Position numbers and translations under genes: made by a program. 64,000 nucleotides of DNA from CAUPWF01 sp963515125 (lineage in GTDB: Bacteria > Bacillota > Clostridia > Lachnospirales > Lachnospiraceae): assembly GCA_052116865.1 (NCBI GenBank), contig JBQKKG010000001.1:248001-312000 (forward strand), read 5' to 3'. Shown in pieces: positions 1 through 8,205 of this stretch (the stretch's first letter is position 1; every line of letters starts with the position of its first letter). The notes under the pieces were generated by a model that was not told the DNA's origin, ran no database searches, and worked only from the letters and a program-made list of their open reading frames with translations.

Positions 1-3
1 TAG

Positions 4-66
4 AAGGGTGTTGCTTATTCATTTGGATGTAGAATCGAAAGTCCAAAAGATAAGGACACCCTTTTT
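4..66 (+). terminator. Rho-independent terminator of an upstream gene
   Basis: AAGGGTGT (4-11) pairs with ACACCCTT (56-63). The stem extends inward through CTTAT (14-18) and ATAAG (50-54), and a T-rich tract follows. It lies at the window edge, so it probably ends transcription of a gene to the left. A leader/attenuator role for trpB cannot be excluded because the upstream sequence is missing. Confidence 0.7.
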
Positions 67-150
67 ATTTTATATCTTATCTTACATAGAAAAAAATATC
101 TAATTGTGATAAAATACCAATAATATATTGAATAATAGGAGGAGATACAT

Positions 151-1365
151 ATGGATTATAGAACATATCTTAGAAATCACCCCGATAAAAATGGTAGATT
201 TGGAGCCTATGGAGGAGCATATTTATCGGATGAATTATTGCCTGCATTTGAAGAAATTTCAGAGGCATATCAAACAATTTGCCATTCATCACAATTTATT
301 AATGAATTGAGGAGAATTAGAAGAGAGTTTCAAGGAAGACCGACACCAGTATACCATTGTGAACGTCTTTCTAGGGAACTTGGAAACTGCCAGATATATT
401 TAAAGAGAGAAGACTTAAATCATACAGGCGCACATAAATTAAATCATTGTATGGGGGAAGGATTACTTGCAAAATTCATGGGGAAAAAGCGGCTTATTGC
501 AGAGACAGGAGCAGGCCAACATGGTGTGGCATTGGCCACAGCGGCAGCTTTTTTTGGTTTAGAGTGTGAAATTCATATGGGAGAAGTAGATATTGAAAAA
601 CAGGCGCCTAATGTAACAAGAATGAAGATATTGGGAGCAAATGTAGTGCCCGTTTCACATGGTCTAAAGACTTTAAAGGAAGCTGTAGATTCAGCATTTG
701 CGTCTTATGCAAAGAATTATAAAGATTCTATCTATTGCATTGGTTCTGCTTTAGGGCCACACCCGTTTCCTTTGATGGTACGTGATTTTCAAACAGTAGT
801 CGGCTATGAAGCAAAAGATCAGTTCAAAGAGATGACAGGACTTCTTCCAGATATTGTGACAGCATGCGTAGGTGGTGGGAGCAATTCGATTGGAATGTTT
901 GTACCTTTTTTAGAAGAAGCTGTTGATATTGTTGGAGTAGAACCACTAGGTCGTGGTGAGACGTTGGGAGATCATGCTGCCTCCATGAAATACGGGGAAC
1001 AGGGAGTGATGCATGGTTTTGAGAGCATTATGCTAAAAGATGATAAGGGAGAACCAGCTCCCGTGTATTCTATTGCAAGTGGATTAGATTATCCATCGGT
1101 TGGACCTGAACATGCATTTTTGCATGATCTGGGGCGGGTTTCATATACTACGATTTCGGATGATGAAGCGATGGAAGCATTCTTTAAACTTTCTAGATTA
1201 GAAGGAATTATTCCAGCAATCGAAAGTTCGCATGCAGTTGCATATGCAATGAAAAAAGCGAAAGAAATGAGACAAGGGTCTATACTTGTATGTCTGAGTG
1301 GTCGAGGGGATAAAGATATAGATTATGTGGTAGAACATTATGGATATGGAGAACAGTTTTTTTAG
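151..1365 (+). CDS. trpB: Tryptophan synthase beta chain (orphan TrpB)
   Basis: A PLP-dependent enzyme that condenses indole with L-serine to make L-tryptophan. The 404 residues match the usual TrpB length. The PLP lysine is K96 in HTGAHKLNH, the catalytic glutamate lies in AETGAGQHG, and the phosphate-binding loop is GGGSNSIG. The C-terminal block GLDYPSVGPEHA followed by EGIIPAIESSHA is typical of TrpB. The start at 151 follows GGAGGAG at 138-144. No trpA or other trp gene is next to it, and the gene is closed off by terminators on both sides. It may therefore serve indole salvage, or pair with a TrpA encoded elsewhere. The family call is firm; the physiological role is inferred. Confidence 0.93.
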   Translation: MDYRTYLRNHPDKNGRFGAYGGAYLSDELLPAFEEISEAYQTICHSSQFINELRRIRREFQGRPTPVYHCERLSRELGNCQIYLKREDLNHTGAHKLNHCMGEGLLAKFMGKKRLIAETGAGQHGVALATAAAFFGLECEIHMGEVDIEKQAPNVTRMKILGANVVPVSHGLKTLKEAVDSAFASYAKNYKDSIYCIGSALGPHPFPLMVRDFQTVVGYEAKDQFKEMTGLLPDIVTACVGGGSNSIGMFVPFLEEAVDIVGVEPLGRGETLGDHAASMKYGEQGVMHGFESIMLKDDKGEPAPVYSIASGLDYPSVGPEHAFLHDLGRVSYTTISDDEAMEAFFKLSRLEGIIPAIESSHAVAYAMKKAKEMRQGSILVCLSGRGDKDIDYVVEHYGYGEQFF

Positions 1366-1384
1366 CATGGAACGCGTTGAGGGC

Positions 1385-1420
1385 AAAAAGCCTTACAGAG
1401 ATAAATCTGTAAGGCTTTTT
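1385..1420. terminator. Bidirectional terminator between trpB and the MATE gene
   Basis: A perfect 15-bp stem (1385-1399 with 1406-1420, starting AAAAAGCCTTACAGA) has a 6-nt loop, with A and T runs at its two ends so that it works on both strands. It sits between the convergent trpB and MATE genes and reaches the MATE stop codon. Confidence 0.92.
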
Positions 1421-2732
1421 ATGATCTACTATACTGAATAAATAGTCCAATTGTGAGTAATAAACACATCATTTCAGAAAGGGTTGCGGCGAACCAAATA
1501 CCCGAACCACCATAGATAGAGGTTAGGAGTGAGAGACTTAGGGCCACAAAGACAAAACCTCGACCAAGTGAAATTGCCATAGCAGACTTTGGTCGCTCTA
1601 TTGCTGTAAAGTAGCCTCCTATTACAACATTTATCCAAAGAATGAGGAAGGAATAGGAAAAAGTCTTGAAAACTGTGACAGAATATATGCGTAAGTCACT
1701 CCATTCAGATGAGATGAATATATTTACTAGTGGAACAGCTAAAGCTCTTGTAACAGCAAAAGAAAGCAAAGAAAAAATCGAGGAAAATAACATGGCGAAG
1801 CTTAGTAGTTTCTTGCAAGATTTTAACGAGCCAGCACCGTAGTGATAACTAACAAGTGGCTGTATTCCCTGAGCAACACCAGCGATAGACATTACCACTA
1901 AGGTACTGATATAGGAGATGATGGTATAACTAACAATTGCTTCTTCGTTAATATAGGTCAAAATAGCATGATTAAATAAAAAAATCACAATACCTGCAGA
2001 AAATTCTGTGATACCGGAGGACAAGCCTATTTTTATGGTACGCCATAATAAGGCGGGTTGAAAATGGAAGCGACGTGCCTTAATGGTGGCTCGTTTACTG
2101 CAAAAATGGATTAGGTAGAGTAATGTTACGATAAGCTGTGAGATACCAGTTGCAAAGGCGGCACCAAATACTCCTTTATGAAGTACCATGACAAAGATAT
2201 AATCTAAAATACAATTTAAAACGGCACCTACAATAACGATAATAGTTGCAAGCGTGGGATAGCCATCTGTTTTTATTAATACTTCTAAAGAGTATGAGCA
2301 AATAAAAAAGATACTAAAACAGGCAATGGTTGTAATGTATGTTCTTACATAGTCTAAAGTCAATTCAGTGGCGCCTAAGAAATAAGCAATTTCTGTATTT
2401 TTCCATAGGACAAATAGCGTTAAGAGAATAGAAACAATGATGGCTGTAATTATATTTTGTGTAAATACTTTATTAGCTTCTTCGTATTGTTTTTGACCAA
2501 GTAAAATTGCAATGACCGTAGAAGAACCAACAGAAAATAATAGTGCGATGGAAAAAAGCAACGTGGTAAAAGGCATAGATATGTTTACCGCGGATAAAGC
2601 AATTTCAGACACTCCTTTTGCTACAAACATTCCATCTACCATAGTATATAAAGCAAACACCCATTGTGCGATAAGTGATGGAATGATAAATCGAAAGAAA
2701 TCATACGTTAAAGATTTCCCAACTAATTTCAT
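1419..2732 (-). CDS. MATE-family multidrug/Na+ antiporter
   Basis: An integral membrane efflux pump of the MATE (NorM/DinF-like) family: 437 residues and about 12 predicted hydrophobic helices in two homologous halves. The N-terminal half carries the MATE-like stretch FIIPSLIAQWVFALYTMVDG. Such pumps exchange Na+ or H+ for cationic drugs; the substrate cannot be read from sequence. The start chosen (ATG with last base at 2732) follows AAGGGAGGTC. The open frame continues ten codons upstream, but that extension contains this RBS. It is divergent from a merR gene, and its promoter has the 19-bp spacer typical of MerR-activated promoters, so it is very probably induced by that regulator. Confidence 0.9.
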   Translation of the reverse strand: MKLVGKSLTYDFFRFIIPSLIAQWVFALYTMVDGMFVAKGVSEIALSAVNISMPFTTLLFSIALLFSVGSSTVIAILLGQKQYEEANKVFTQNIITAIIVSILLTLFVLWKNTEIAYFLGATELTLDYVRTYITTIACFSIFFICSYSLEVLIKTDGYPTLATIIVIVGAVLNCILDYIFVMVLHKGVFGAAFATGISQLIVTLLYLIHFCSKRATIKARRFHFQPALLWRTIKIGLSSGITEFSAGIVIFLFNHAILTYINEEAIVSYTIISYISTLVVMSIAGVAQGIQPLVSYHYGAGSLKSCKKLLSFAMLFSSIFSLLSFAVTRALAVPLVNIFISSEWSDLRIYSVTVFKTFSYSFLILWINVVIGGYFTAIERPKSAMAISLGRGFVFVALSLSLLTSIYGGSGIWFAATLSEMMCLLLTIGLFIQYSRS

Positions 2733-2748
2733 AATAAGACCTCCCTTG

Positions 2749-2788
2749 TTGAGTTCTATCATAAACCTTGGTATAATACTAAGGTCAA
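2749..2788. promoter_or_regulatory. Divergent MATE/merR promoters with MerR operator
   Basis: On the minus strand, TTGACC (2783-2788) and TATGAT (2758-2763) are separated by 19 bp, the overlong spacer diagnostic of MerR-activated promoters. The spacer region holds a near-perfect palindrome, ACCTTGGTAT-A-ATACTAAGGT (2765-2785, 9 of 10 arm positions matched). On the plus strand, TTGAGT (2749-2754) and TATAAT (2772-2777) with a normal 17-bp spacer form the merR promoter, whose -10 lies inside the operator. This predicts autorepression of merR and ligand-dependent activation of the pump. Confidence 0.88.
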
Positions 2789-2840
2789 GAGAAAAAATGT
2801 ATTTTACGGTAAAATGTTATATTTTAGAATAGGAGTCATA

Positions 2841-3662
2841 ATGAAAAAATATTTTAGAATAGGAGAGATTTCGAAATTGTATCATATTGGACCAGATTCT
2901 CTCCGTTACTATGAAGAGTTAGGAATTTTGACCCCTAAAAGGGGCGAAAATGGATATCGATTGTATTGTATTGATGATATTTGGCGTTTAAATGTAATTC
3001 GAGATTTGCGGGAGCTTGGGTTCTCAATGGAAAGAATTCAAAAATATCTTGAGAATAGAACGCTAGATATTACTCAACAATTATTACAGGAAGAATTAGA
3101 GATTATACAACGAAGGATGGAGACTCTTTCGATACTAAGGAAGAATGTCAATCAGCGTCTGGAAATGATTCACCAAGCTAAGGAATCAGCAATAAATGAA
3201 GTGGTAGAAAAAAATATTTCAGATCGTTTTTGTCATTGGATACCTCAGGGATATGAAAAGGACGAAGAGATGGATGTCTTAATCAAACAGTTAATGAATT
3301 ATAATCCAGAAAAGTTATATATAGTGGGGAGTAATCATGTTGGGTCAATGATACCGTTATTTTCAGCTTTAAAGTGCAAATTTCGCGATTATCAAGCGGT
3401 ATTTATGATAGATGAAGATGGAGACCATTTAATAGAAGGTGGAAAGTACTTATCCATTAGTTACCATGGTGATTGTGAGCAGAATAAAACATATTTACCT
3501 AAGTTATTCGAATATGCAAAGCAATATGGTTACCAGCCTGCCGGAGATGTTTTAGAATTGTTGTGGGTTGACATTCATGTATCCGAACATATATGTGAAC
3601 ATATCAATGAGCTACAGGTTCGAGTAGTGAAACAAGATAAATGTGGATTTTCCAAGTTATAG
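2841..3662 (+). CDS. MerR-family transcriptional regulator with C-terminal effector-binding-like domain
   Basis: 273 residues. The N-terminal MerR winged helix-turn-helix (FRIGEISKLYHIGPDSLRYY, then the wing GILTPKRGENGYRLY) is followed by a dimerisation coiled coil (about residues 75-120). A C-terminal domain of about 140 residues resembles GyrI/BmrR-type ligand-binding modules, as in drug-sensing MerR proteins. The ATG at 2841 follows AGGAG at 2829-2833; the open frame starts nine codons earlier without an RBS. It is transcribed away from the MATE gene, and the shared operator implies it controls that pump and itself. The inducing ligand is unknown. Confidence 0.9.
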   Translation: MKKYFRIGEISKLYHIGPDSLRYYEELGILTPKRGENGYRLYCIDDIWRLNVIRDLRELGFSMERIQKYLENRTLDITQQLLQEELEIIQRRMETLSILRKNVNQRLEMIHQAKESAINEVVEKNISDRFCHWIPQGYEKDEEMDVLIKQLMNYNPEKLYIVGSNHVGSMIPLFSALKCKFRDYQAVFMIDEDGDHLIEGGKYLSISYHGDCEQNKTYLPKLFEYAKQYGYQPAGDVLELLWVDIHVSEHICEHINELQVRVVKQDKCGFSKL

Positions 3663-3723
3663 GTTGTATAATAATGCTAATAATAAGGATAAATGTAGGT
3701 AAGTGTAGAAGGATGGAGGCAAC

Positions 3724-3969
3724 ATGAAAATTCAAATTTGTATTGGAAGTGCGTGTCATTTGAGAGGTTCACAAGAAGTTATTCAAAAAATGTATGAATT
3801 GTGTAAACAGTATAACGTAGAAGCAGATGTTGAATTGGGTGGATCTTTTTGCATGGGGGCATGTTCTGGTGGCGTTAGTATGCGAATTGATGGTGGAGAA
3901 ATTTATCACATAAAGCCTGAACATGTGGAAGTTTTTTTTGTAGAAGAAGTGATGGGGAGGTTGGCATAA
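3724..3969 (+). CDS. Thioredoxin-fold [2Fe-2S] ferredoxin (NuoE/HndA-like)
   Basis: An 81-residue thioredoxin-like [2Fe-2S] protein. Its four cysteines C6, C11, C43 and C47 (C-x4-C...C-x3-C, in ICIGSACHLRG and GSFCMGACS) match the NuoE/HndA/HymA cluster-binding pattern. It starts after GGAGG, and its TAA is immediately followed by the ATG of the hydrogenase-like gene, so the two are translationally linked. Small Trx-like ferredoxins of this kind are electron partners of [FeFe]-hydrogenases. Here it probably passes electrons to or from the sensory hydrogenase. Family call firm, partner role inferred. Confidence 0.9.
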   Translation: MKIQICIGSACHLRGSQEVIQKMYELCKQYNVEADVELGGSFCMGACSGGVSMRIDGGEIYHIKPEHVEVFFVEEVMGRLA

Positions 3970-5682
3970 ATGAAAGTGATTGATTTTCAAGATGCAAGCT
4001 GTAAGCATTGTTATAAATGTGTACGCCATTGTAGTGTTAAGGCTATTTCGGTTAAGAATGAGCAGGCTCATATTTTGGAAGATCATTGTATTCATTGTGG
4101 AAGATGTTTGGAAGTTTGTCCGCAAAATGCTAAAAAATTTTCCAGTGATTTATCTCGCGTACAAAGTTATCTAAAGCAAGGTCTAAAGACGGTTATTTCT
4201 GTTGCGCCGTCTTATTTAGGTGTATTAGAGTATAAGAGACCGGGTCAGGTTGTTGATGCGTTACAGAGGTTGGGATTTTATGAGGTGAGAGAGACGGCCG
4301 AAGGGGCAAGTTTAGTAACGAAGGAGTATAAAAAAATATTGCAAGAGCATAGTATGAGGAATATTATTACAACATGTTGTCCTGGCGTTAATGATTTGAT
4401 TGAAAAGTATTACCCTGATATGGTTGATATAATGGCACCGGTGGTTTCTCCAATGATTGCACATGGGCGATACATCAAACAGCTATACGGGGAAGAGGTG
4501 AAGGTTGTATTTCTCGGACCATGTATAGCGAAAAAACAAGAGGCAATTGGGGACAAGCGTGTACGGGGAGCAGTTGATGCAATACTTACTTTTGAGGAGT
4601 TGGCAGTATGGTTGGAAGCGGAAGAAATTAATGTATACAAATGTAAGGATAAACCAATGGGGAATCCCAATCCCAATATTAATCGCTTGTACCCAATTAG
4701 TGGTGGTATTATTCAATCAGTTCTTTGCCAGAGCATAGAATCTGAATATCATAAAGTATATGTGGATGGGTTAGATGCCTGCATGGAAATGTTAGAAAGT
4801 ATTAGAAAAGGAGAGATCGAGAACTGCTTTATTGAGGCTAATATTTGTACTGGGGGTTGCGTAAAAGGACCTGCGTCTGGTAAGTGGAATAAATCATTTG
4901 TAAAGGCGAAAATCGATATTGAGCAACAAGTTTCAAATTTACCAATGCACGTATTGCCTGATGTTGAGGCATTGGATTTACATAAGACTTTTGCAGATTG
5001 CCGCATAATAGATGCGATACCTACAGAAGAACAAATTTGCGATATTTTAAGGTCTACAGGTAAATATTCCACACAAGATGAATTGAATTGTGGTGCATGT
5101 GGTTACGCTACTTGTCGCGAGAAAGCAGTGGCTGTATTTCAAAAGAAGGCGGAAGTCAGTATGTGCTTACCATATGCACTGACAAGAGCTGAGTCTATGT
5201 CAAATATTGTTATGGATGTTACACCTAATGTTATTTTAATTATTGATCGAGATATGAGGATTAGAGAGTGTAACAAGAAGGCCCAAAAGATATTTGGAAT
5301 TAGTCGGGACGAGGCTTTAGAACGGTATATTTATGAATTTATAGAGGCTGCTGATATGGAGGAAGTGCTTCGGACGAAACGTTCTATTATTCATAAAAAA
5401 GTGAATATTGAGCAGATTCAGATGAAAGCGGAAGAGACCATAGTGTATATTGATGATTTAGAAGCTGTTCTAGTAATATTCCAAGATGTTACAAAAGAAG
5501 AACAAGCCAAATTAAAGCATTATAATCTAAAAATGGAAACTGTAGAAATGGCACAGAAAGTAATTGATAAACAGATGATGGTTGCACAAGAAATTGCCGG
5601 ATTATTAGGGGAGACCACTGCAGAAACAAAGGTGACGTTATCAAAACTACGTGATTCTATACTCTTTGAAGAGGAGGATTAA
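3970..5682 (+). CDS. hydS: Sensory [FeFe]-hydrogenase-like protein with PAS domain (HydS-like)
   Basis: 570 residues. Two [4Fe-4S] motifs (C11/14/17/21 and C40/43/46/50) precede an H-cluster domain (about 75-345). TTCCPG (C136, C137), GPCIAKKQE (C185) and ANICTGGC (C293, C297) supply all four H-cluster cysteines. A further Fe-S motif (C374, C377, C382, C399), a PAS domain (about 410-510) and a C-terminal coiled coil follow. Compared with catalytic hydrogenases, the methionines of the MPC and EVMAC motifs are replaced by G and N, while the proton-relay cysteine (C136) is kept. Such changes plus a PAS domain are typical of the putatively sensory group C enzymes, so this is probably an H2/redox sensor rather than a bulk enzyme. 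The phosphatase gene 3 nt downstream is the likely output. Confidence 0.87.
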   Translation: MKVIDFQDASCKHCYKCVRHCSVKAISVKNEQAHILEDHCIHCGRCLEVCPQNAKKFSSDLSRVQSYLKQGLKTVISVAPSYLGVLEYKRPGQVVDALQRLGFYEVRETAEGASLVTKEYKKILQEHSMRNIITTCCPGVNDLIEKYYPDMVDIMAPVVSPMIAHGRYIKQLYGEEVKVVFLGPCIAKKQEAIGDKRVRGAVDAILTFEELAVWLEAEEINVYKCKDKPMGNPNPNINRLYPISGGIIQSVLCQSIESEYHKVYVDGLDACMEMLESIRKGEIENCFIEANICTGGCVKGPASGKWNKSFVKAKIDIEQQVSNLPMHVLPDVEALDLHKTFADCRIIDAIPTEEQICDILRSTGKYSTQDELNCGACGYATCREKAVAVFQKKAEVSMCLPYALTRAESMSNIVMDVTPNVILIIDRDMRIRECNKKAQKIFGISRDEALERYIYEFIEAADMEEVLRTKRSIIHKKVNIEQIQMKAEETIVYIDDLEAVLVIFQDVTKEEQAKLKHYNLKMETVEMAQKVIDKQMMVAQEIAGLLGETTAETKVTLSKLRDSILFEEED

Positions 5683-5685
5683 GGA

Positions 5686-6858
5686 ATGAATGTAAGTGTT
5701 GATGTAGCATGGAAAAGTCTGAATAAGCATCGAGAAGAGTTGTGTGGTGATAAAGTAGAAGTTCTCAAAACGGAAGAATCTGATATTGTAATCCTCGCTG
5801 ATGGTATGGGGAGCGGTGTAAAAGCGAACATATTGGCAACACTTACATCTAAAATTCTAGGAACTATGTTTTTAAATGGTGCACCAATTGATTCTTGTGT
5901 TGAGACGATTGCCAAAACACTTCCAGTCTGCAAAGTTCGAGAAGTTGCATATGCTACATTTAGTATTTTGCAGATTTTTCATAATGGAGATGCATATCTT
6001 GTAGAATTTGACAATCCCAGTTGTGTTTTTATTAGAGAAGGAGAAGTTGTAGATTATCCATTTGAAGAACGGATTATTGAAGGAAAGAAGATTCGTGAAT
6101 ATCGTTTTGAAGTAGAATTGAATGATTGTTTTACGCTAATGAGTGATGGCGTTATCTACGCTGGGGTTGGAGAAATACTGAATTTTGGTTGGACTTGGGA
6201 TAGTATGGCGCAATATGCACTTGAGTGTACTAAAAAGACGCTATCAGCATCTAGATTGGCTATGATGCTAAGTAAGGCCTGTGATGATTTGTATGAACAA
6301 AGACCAGGAGATGATACAACCATTGCGGTAGTGAGGGTAGTGAGTCGACGTGTGATTAATATATTTACTGGACCACCTAAGAATAAAGAAGACGATGAAC
6401 GTGTTATGAGAGAATTTATGGCTTCAGAAGGGAAAAAAGTTGTGTCTGGGGGAACCAGTGCCAATATTGCAGCACGCGTATTGCGAAAAGATATTATAAC
6501 CACCTTGGATTATGATGATCCATCTGTGCCACCGATGGCGACGATAGATGGATTGGATTTGGTAACAGAAGGTGTATTAACACTTGGAAAGGCATTGAAG
6601 ATATTAAGGAAATACCAAAACGATGAATTTGATATTGCTTTTTTTGAAGAATTGGATGGGAATAATGGAGCTGCAAAATTAGCAAAGATGATTATTGAAG
6701 AATGCACAGAGATTAATCTATTTGTGGGGACAGCAATGAACATAGCACATCAAAACTCAAATTTACCATTTGATTTAAGTGTTCGAATGAATTTAGTAGA
6801 ACAATTACAAGATATAGCTGACAAGTTAGGGAAGAAAATTAAAGTGAAATATTACTGA
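5686..6858 (+). CDS. SpoIIE-type PP2C serine phosphatase, hydrogenase-sensor output
   Basis: 390 residues. The N-terminal half is a SpoIIE-like PP2C phosphatase with metal-binding aspartates in LADGMGSG (D39), MSDG (D154) and PGDDTT (D209/D210). The C-terminal half (about 220-390), starting near FTGPPKN and SGGTSANIAAR, is a domain I cannot name. PP2C enzymes of this group dephosphorylate serine phosphoproteins, often anti-anti-sigma factors. No STAS or anti-sigma gene is adjacent, so the target is unknown. It starts 3 nt after hydS, behind a GGAGGATTAAGGA region. Fusion of function with the H2 sensor is inferred from the operon. Confidence 0.85.
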   Translation: MNVSVDVAWKSLNKHREELCGDKVEVLKTEESDIVILADGMGSGVKANILATLTSKILGTMFLNGAPIDSCVETIAKTLPVCKVREVAYATFSILQIFHNGDAYLVEFDNPSCVFIREGEVVDYPFEERIIEGKKIREYRFEVELNDCFTLMSDGVIYAGVGEILNFGWTWDSMAQYALECTKKTLSASRLAMMLSKACDDLYEQRPGDDTTIAVVRVVSRRVINIFTGPPKNKEDDERVMREFMASEGKKVVSGGTSANIAARVLRKDIITTLDYDDPSVPPMATIDGLDLVTEGVLTLGKALKILRKYQNDEFDIAFFEELDGNNGAAKLAKMIIEECTEINLFVGTAMNIAHQNSNLPFDLSVRMNLVEQLQDIADKLGKKIKVKYY

Positions 6859-6875
6859 TTAAACTGGGAAGCGTT

Positions 6876-6940
6876 CAATTGGGGGCGTAGCAAAACGAGT
6901 TTTGCTACGCCCCCAATTGAGTTTAGCTATGCCCCTTTTT
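6876..6940 (+). repeat. Palindromic intergenic element, family 1 copy A
   Basis: Perfect 21-bp arms (6876-6896 and 6899-6919) flank a 2-nt centre. The core GGGGGCGTAGC...GCTACGCCCCC is followed by CTATGCCCCTTTTT (6927-6940). The same arrangement (core arms, 12-nt inner segment, same tail) recurs inverted at 9618-9682. It probably also stops transcription of the hydS operon. A dispersed element is inferred from the two matching copies. Confidence 0.8.
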
Positions 6941-7031
6941 GCTATTCGTATTTCTTGCAGAGACGAATGTTTATCTGTGCGAGACACAAAAACACTATAT
7001 TAAAAATGTTCGTCAGACACGGAAAAAGTGC

Positions 7032-7060
7032 TTGAAATTTATCTAAGTTTACGCTATGAT
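7032..7060 (+). promoter_or_regulatory. Promoter of tdh-kbl
   Basis: TTGAAA (7032-7037), a 17-bp spacer and TATGAT (7055-7060). The predicted transcription start near 7067 rules out the upstream ATG at 7056 as the tdh start. Confidence 0.7.
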
Positions 7061-7082
7061 ATCAATAGAAAGAGAGGTGTTT

Positions 7083-8147
7083 ATGATGAGCACAAACGGA
7101 GATAATAAAATGTGGGCTTTAGTAAAGGCAAAAGCAGAAACTGGTTTATGGATGGAAAGAGTTGAGATACCTGTAACGGGGAAGAATGACGTAAAAATCA
7201 AGATTCACAAAACATCTATTTGTGGAACAGATGTGCATATTTATAATTGGAATGAATGGGCACAAAAAACAATCCCTATTGGATTAACAGCGGGTCATGA
7301 ATATGTTGGAGAGATTGTTGAAATTGGGGAAAATGTAGAAGGCTTCTATATTGGCGAAATGGTATCAGGAGAAGGTCATATTGTATGTGGAAAATGTCGG
7401 AATTGTCTTGCAGGACAACCACATTTATGTCGAAATACACAAGGAGTGGGTGTGAATAGAAACGGGGCATTTGCAGAATATTTAGTTATACCTGCAACTA
7501 ATGTTTGGAAATGCTCACCAACCATTAGAGAAGAATTATATTCTTGCTTTGATCCCTTGGGAAATGCCGTGCATACAGCATTGTCCTTTAATATGATTGG
7601 AGAGGATGTATTAATTACAGGTGCAGGTCCGATTGGAATTATGGCAGCTACCATTAGTCGGCATGTAGGCGCAAGGCATGTGGTTATTACAGATGTAAAC
7701 GAATATCGTTTAGAACTTGCTAAAAAAATGGGTGCTACTAGGGTAGTTAATGTAGCGAAAGAAAAGATTTCTGATGTAATGCATGAGTTGGGAATGAAAG
7801 AAGGATTTGACGTTGGTCTTGAGATGTCTGGAAATCAGTCTGGATTTAATGATATGGTTAATAGTATGAAGAACGGTGGAAAGATAGCGCTTCTTGGTTT
7901 ACAAAGATCTGATGCTCAAATTGATTGGAGTAAAGTGATTTTTAATGGATTGACAATTAAGGGGATTTACGGCAGAGAAATGTGGGAAACCTGGTATAAG
8001 ATGGATACAATGTTGCAAAGTGGTTTAAATATAGATGATATCATAACACACCGTTTTGAAATCAGGGACTACGAAAAAGGTTTTGAGGCAATGAACGGTG
8101 GAAATTCTGGTAAAATAGTACTTGATTGGACGCATATTAATAACTAG
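7083..8147 (+). CDS. tdh: L-threonine 3-dehydrogenase
   Basis: A zinc-dependent medium-chain dehydrogenase that oxidises L-threonine to 2-amino-3-ketobutyrate with NAD+. Visible are the catalytic zinc motifs (SICGTDVH and GHE), the four-cysteine structural zinc site CGKCRNCLAGQPHLC, and the Rossmann nucleotide-binding loop GAGPIGIMA. At about 354 residues it has the family length. Two ATGs (7083 and 7086) both fit AGAGAGG at 7071-7077; the second has the better 8-nt spacing. The next gene, kbl, encodes the following enzyme, so the pair converts threonine to glycine and acetyl-CoA. Confidence 0.93.
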   Translation: MMSTNGDNKMWALVKAKAETGLWMERVEIPVTGKNDVKIKIHKTSICGTDVHIYNWNEWAQKTIPIGLTAGHEYVGEIVEIGENVEGFYIGEMVSGEGHIVCGKCRNCLAGQPHLCRNTQGVGVNRNGAFAEYLVIPATNVWKCSPTIREELYSCFDPLGNAVHTALSFNMIGEDVLITGAGPIGIMAATISRHVGARHVVITDVNEYRLELAKKMGATRVVNVAKEKISDVMHELGMKEGFDVGLEMSGNQSGFNDMVNSMKNGGKIALLGLQRSDAQIDWSKVIFNGLTIKGIYGREMWETWYKMDTMLQSGLNIDDIITHRFEIRDYEKGFEAMNGGNSGKIVLDWTHINN

Positions 8148-8158
8148 TGAATGTATTT

Positions 8159-8184
8159 GGGATGGCGGCAATATGTACTGTCCC
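8159..8184. repeat. Degenerate palindromic element, family 2
   Basis: The left part GGGATGGCGGCAATA (8159-8173) matches the left arm core of the perfect palindrome at 31829-31843 at 13 of 15 positions. TGTCCC (8179-8184) recalls its right arm. The arms no longer pair well, so it looks like a decayed copy between tdh and kbl. Confidence 0.45.
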
Positions 8185-8205
8185 TTGTTTAAAAGGAGAT
8201 AGATG

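Noticed and set aside
2841..6858. MerR gene as part of the hydrogenase-sensor operon
   Set aside because: Its operator clearly belongs to the divergent MATE promoter. Co-transcription into the ferredoxin gene is possible, but nothing links the functions.
6962..7014. Inverted GACGAA/TTCGTC pair upstream of tdh
   Set aside because: The arms are only 6 bp and 41 nt apart, so chance is a sufficient explanation.
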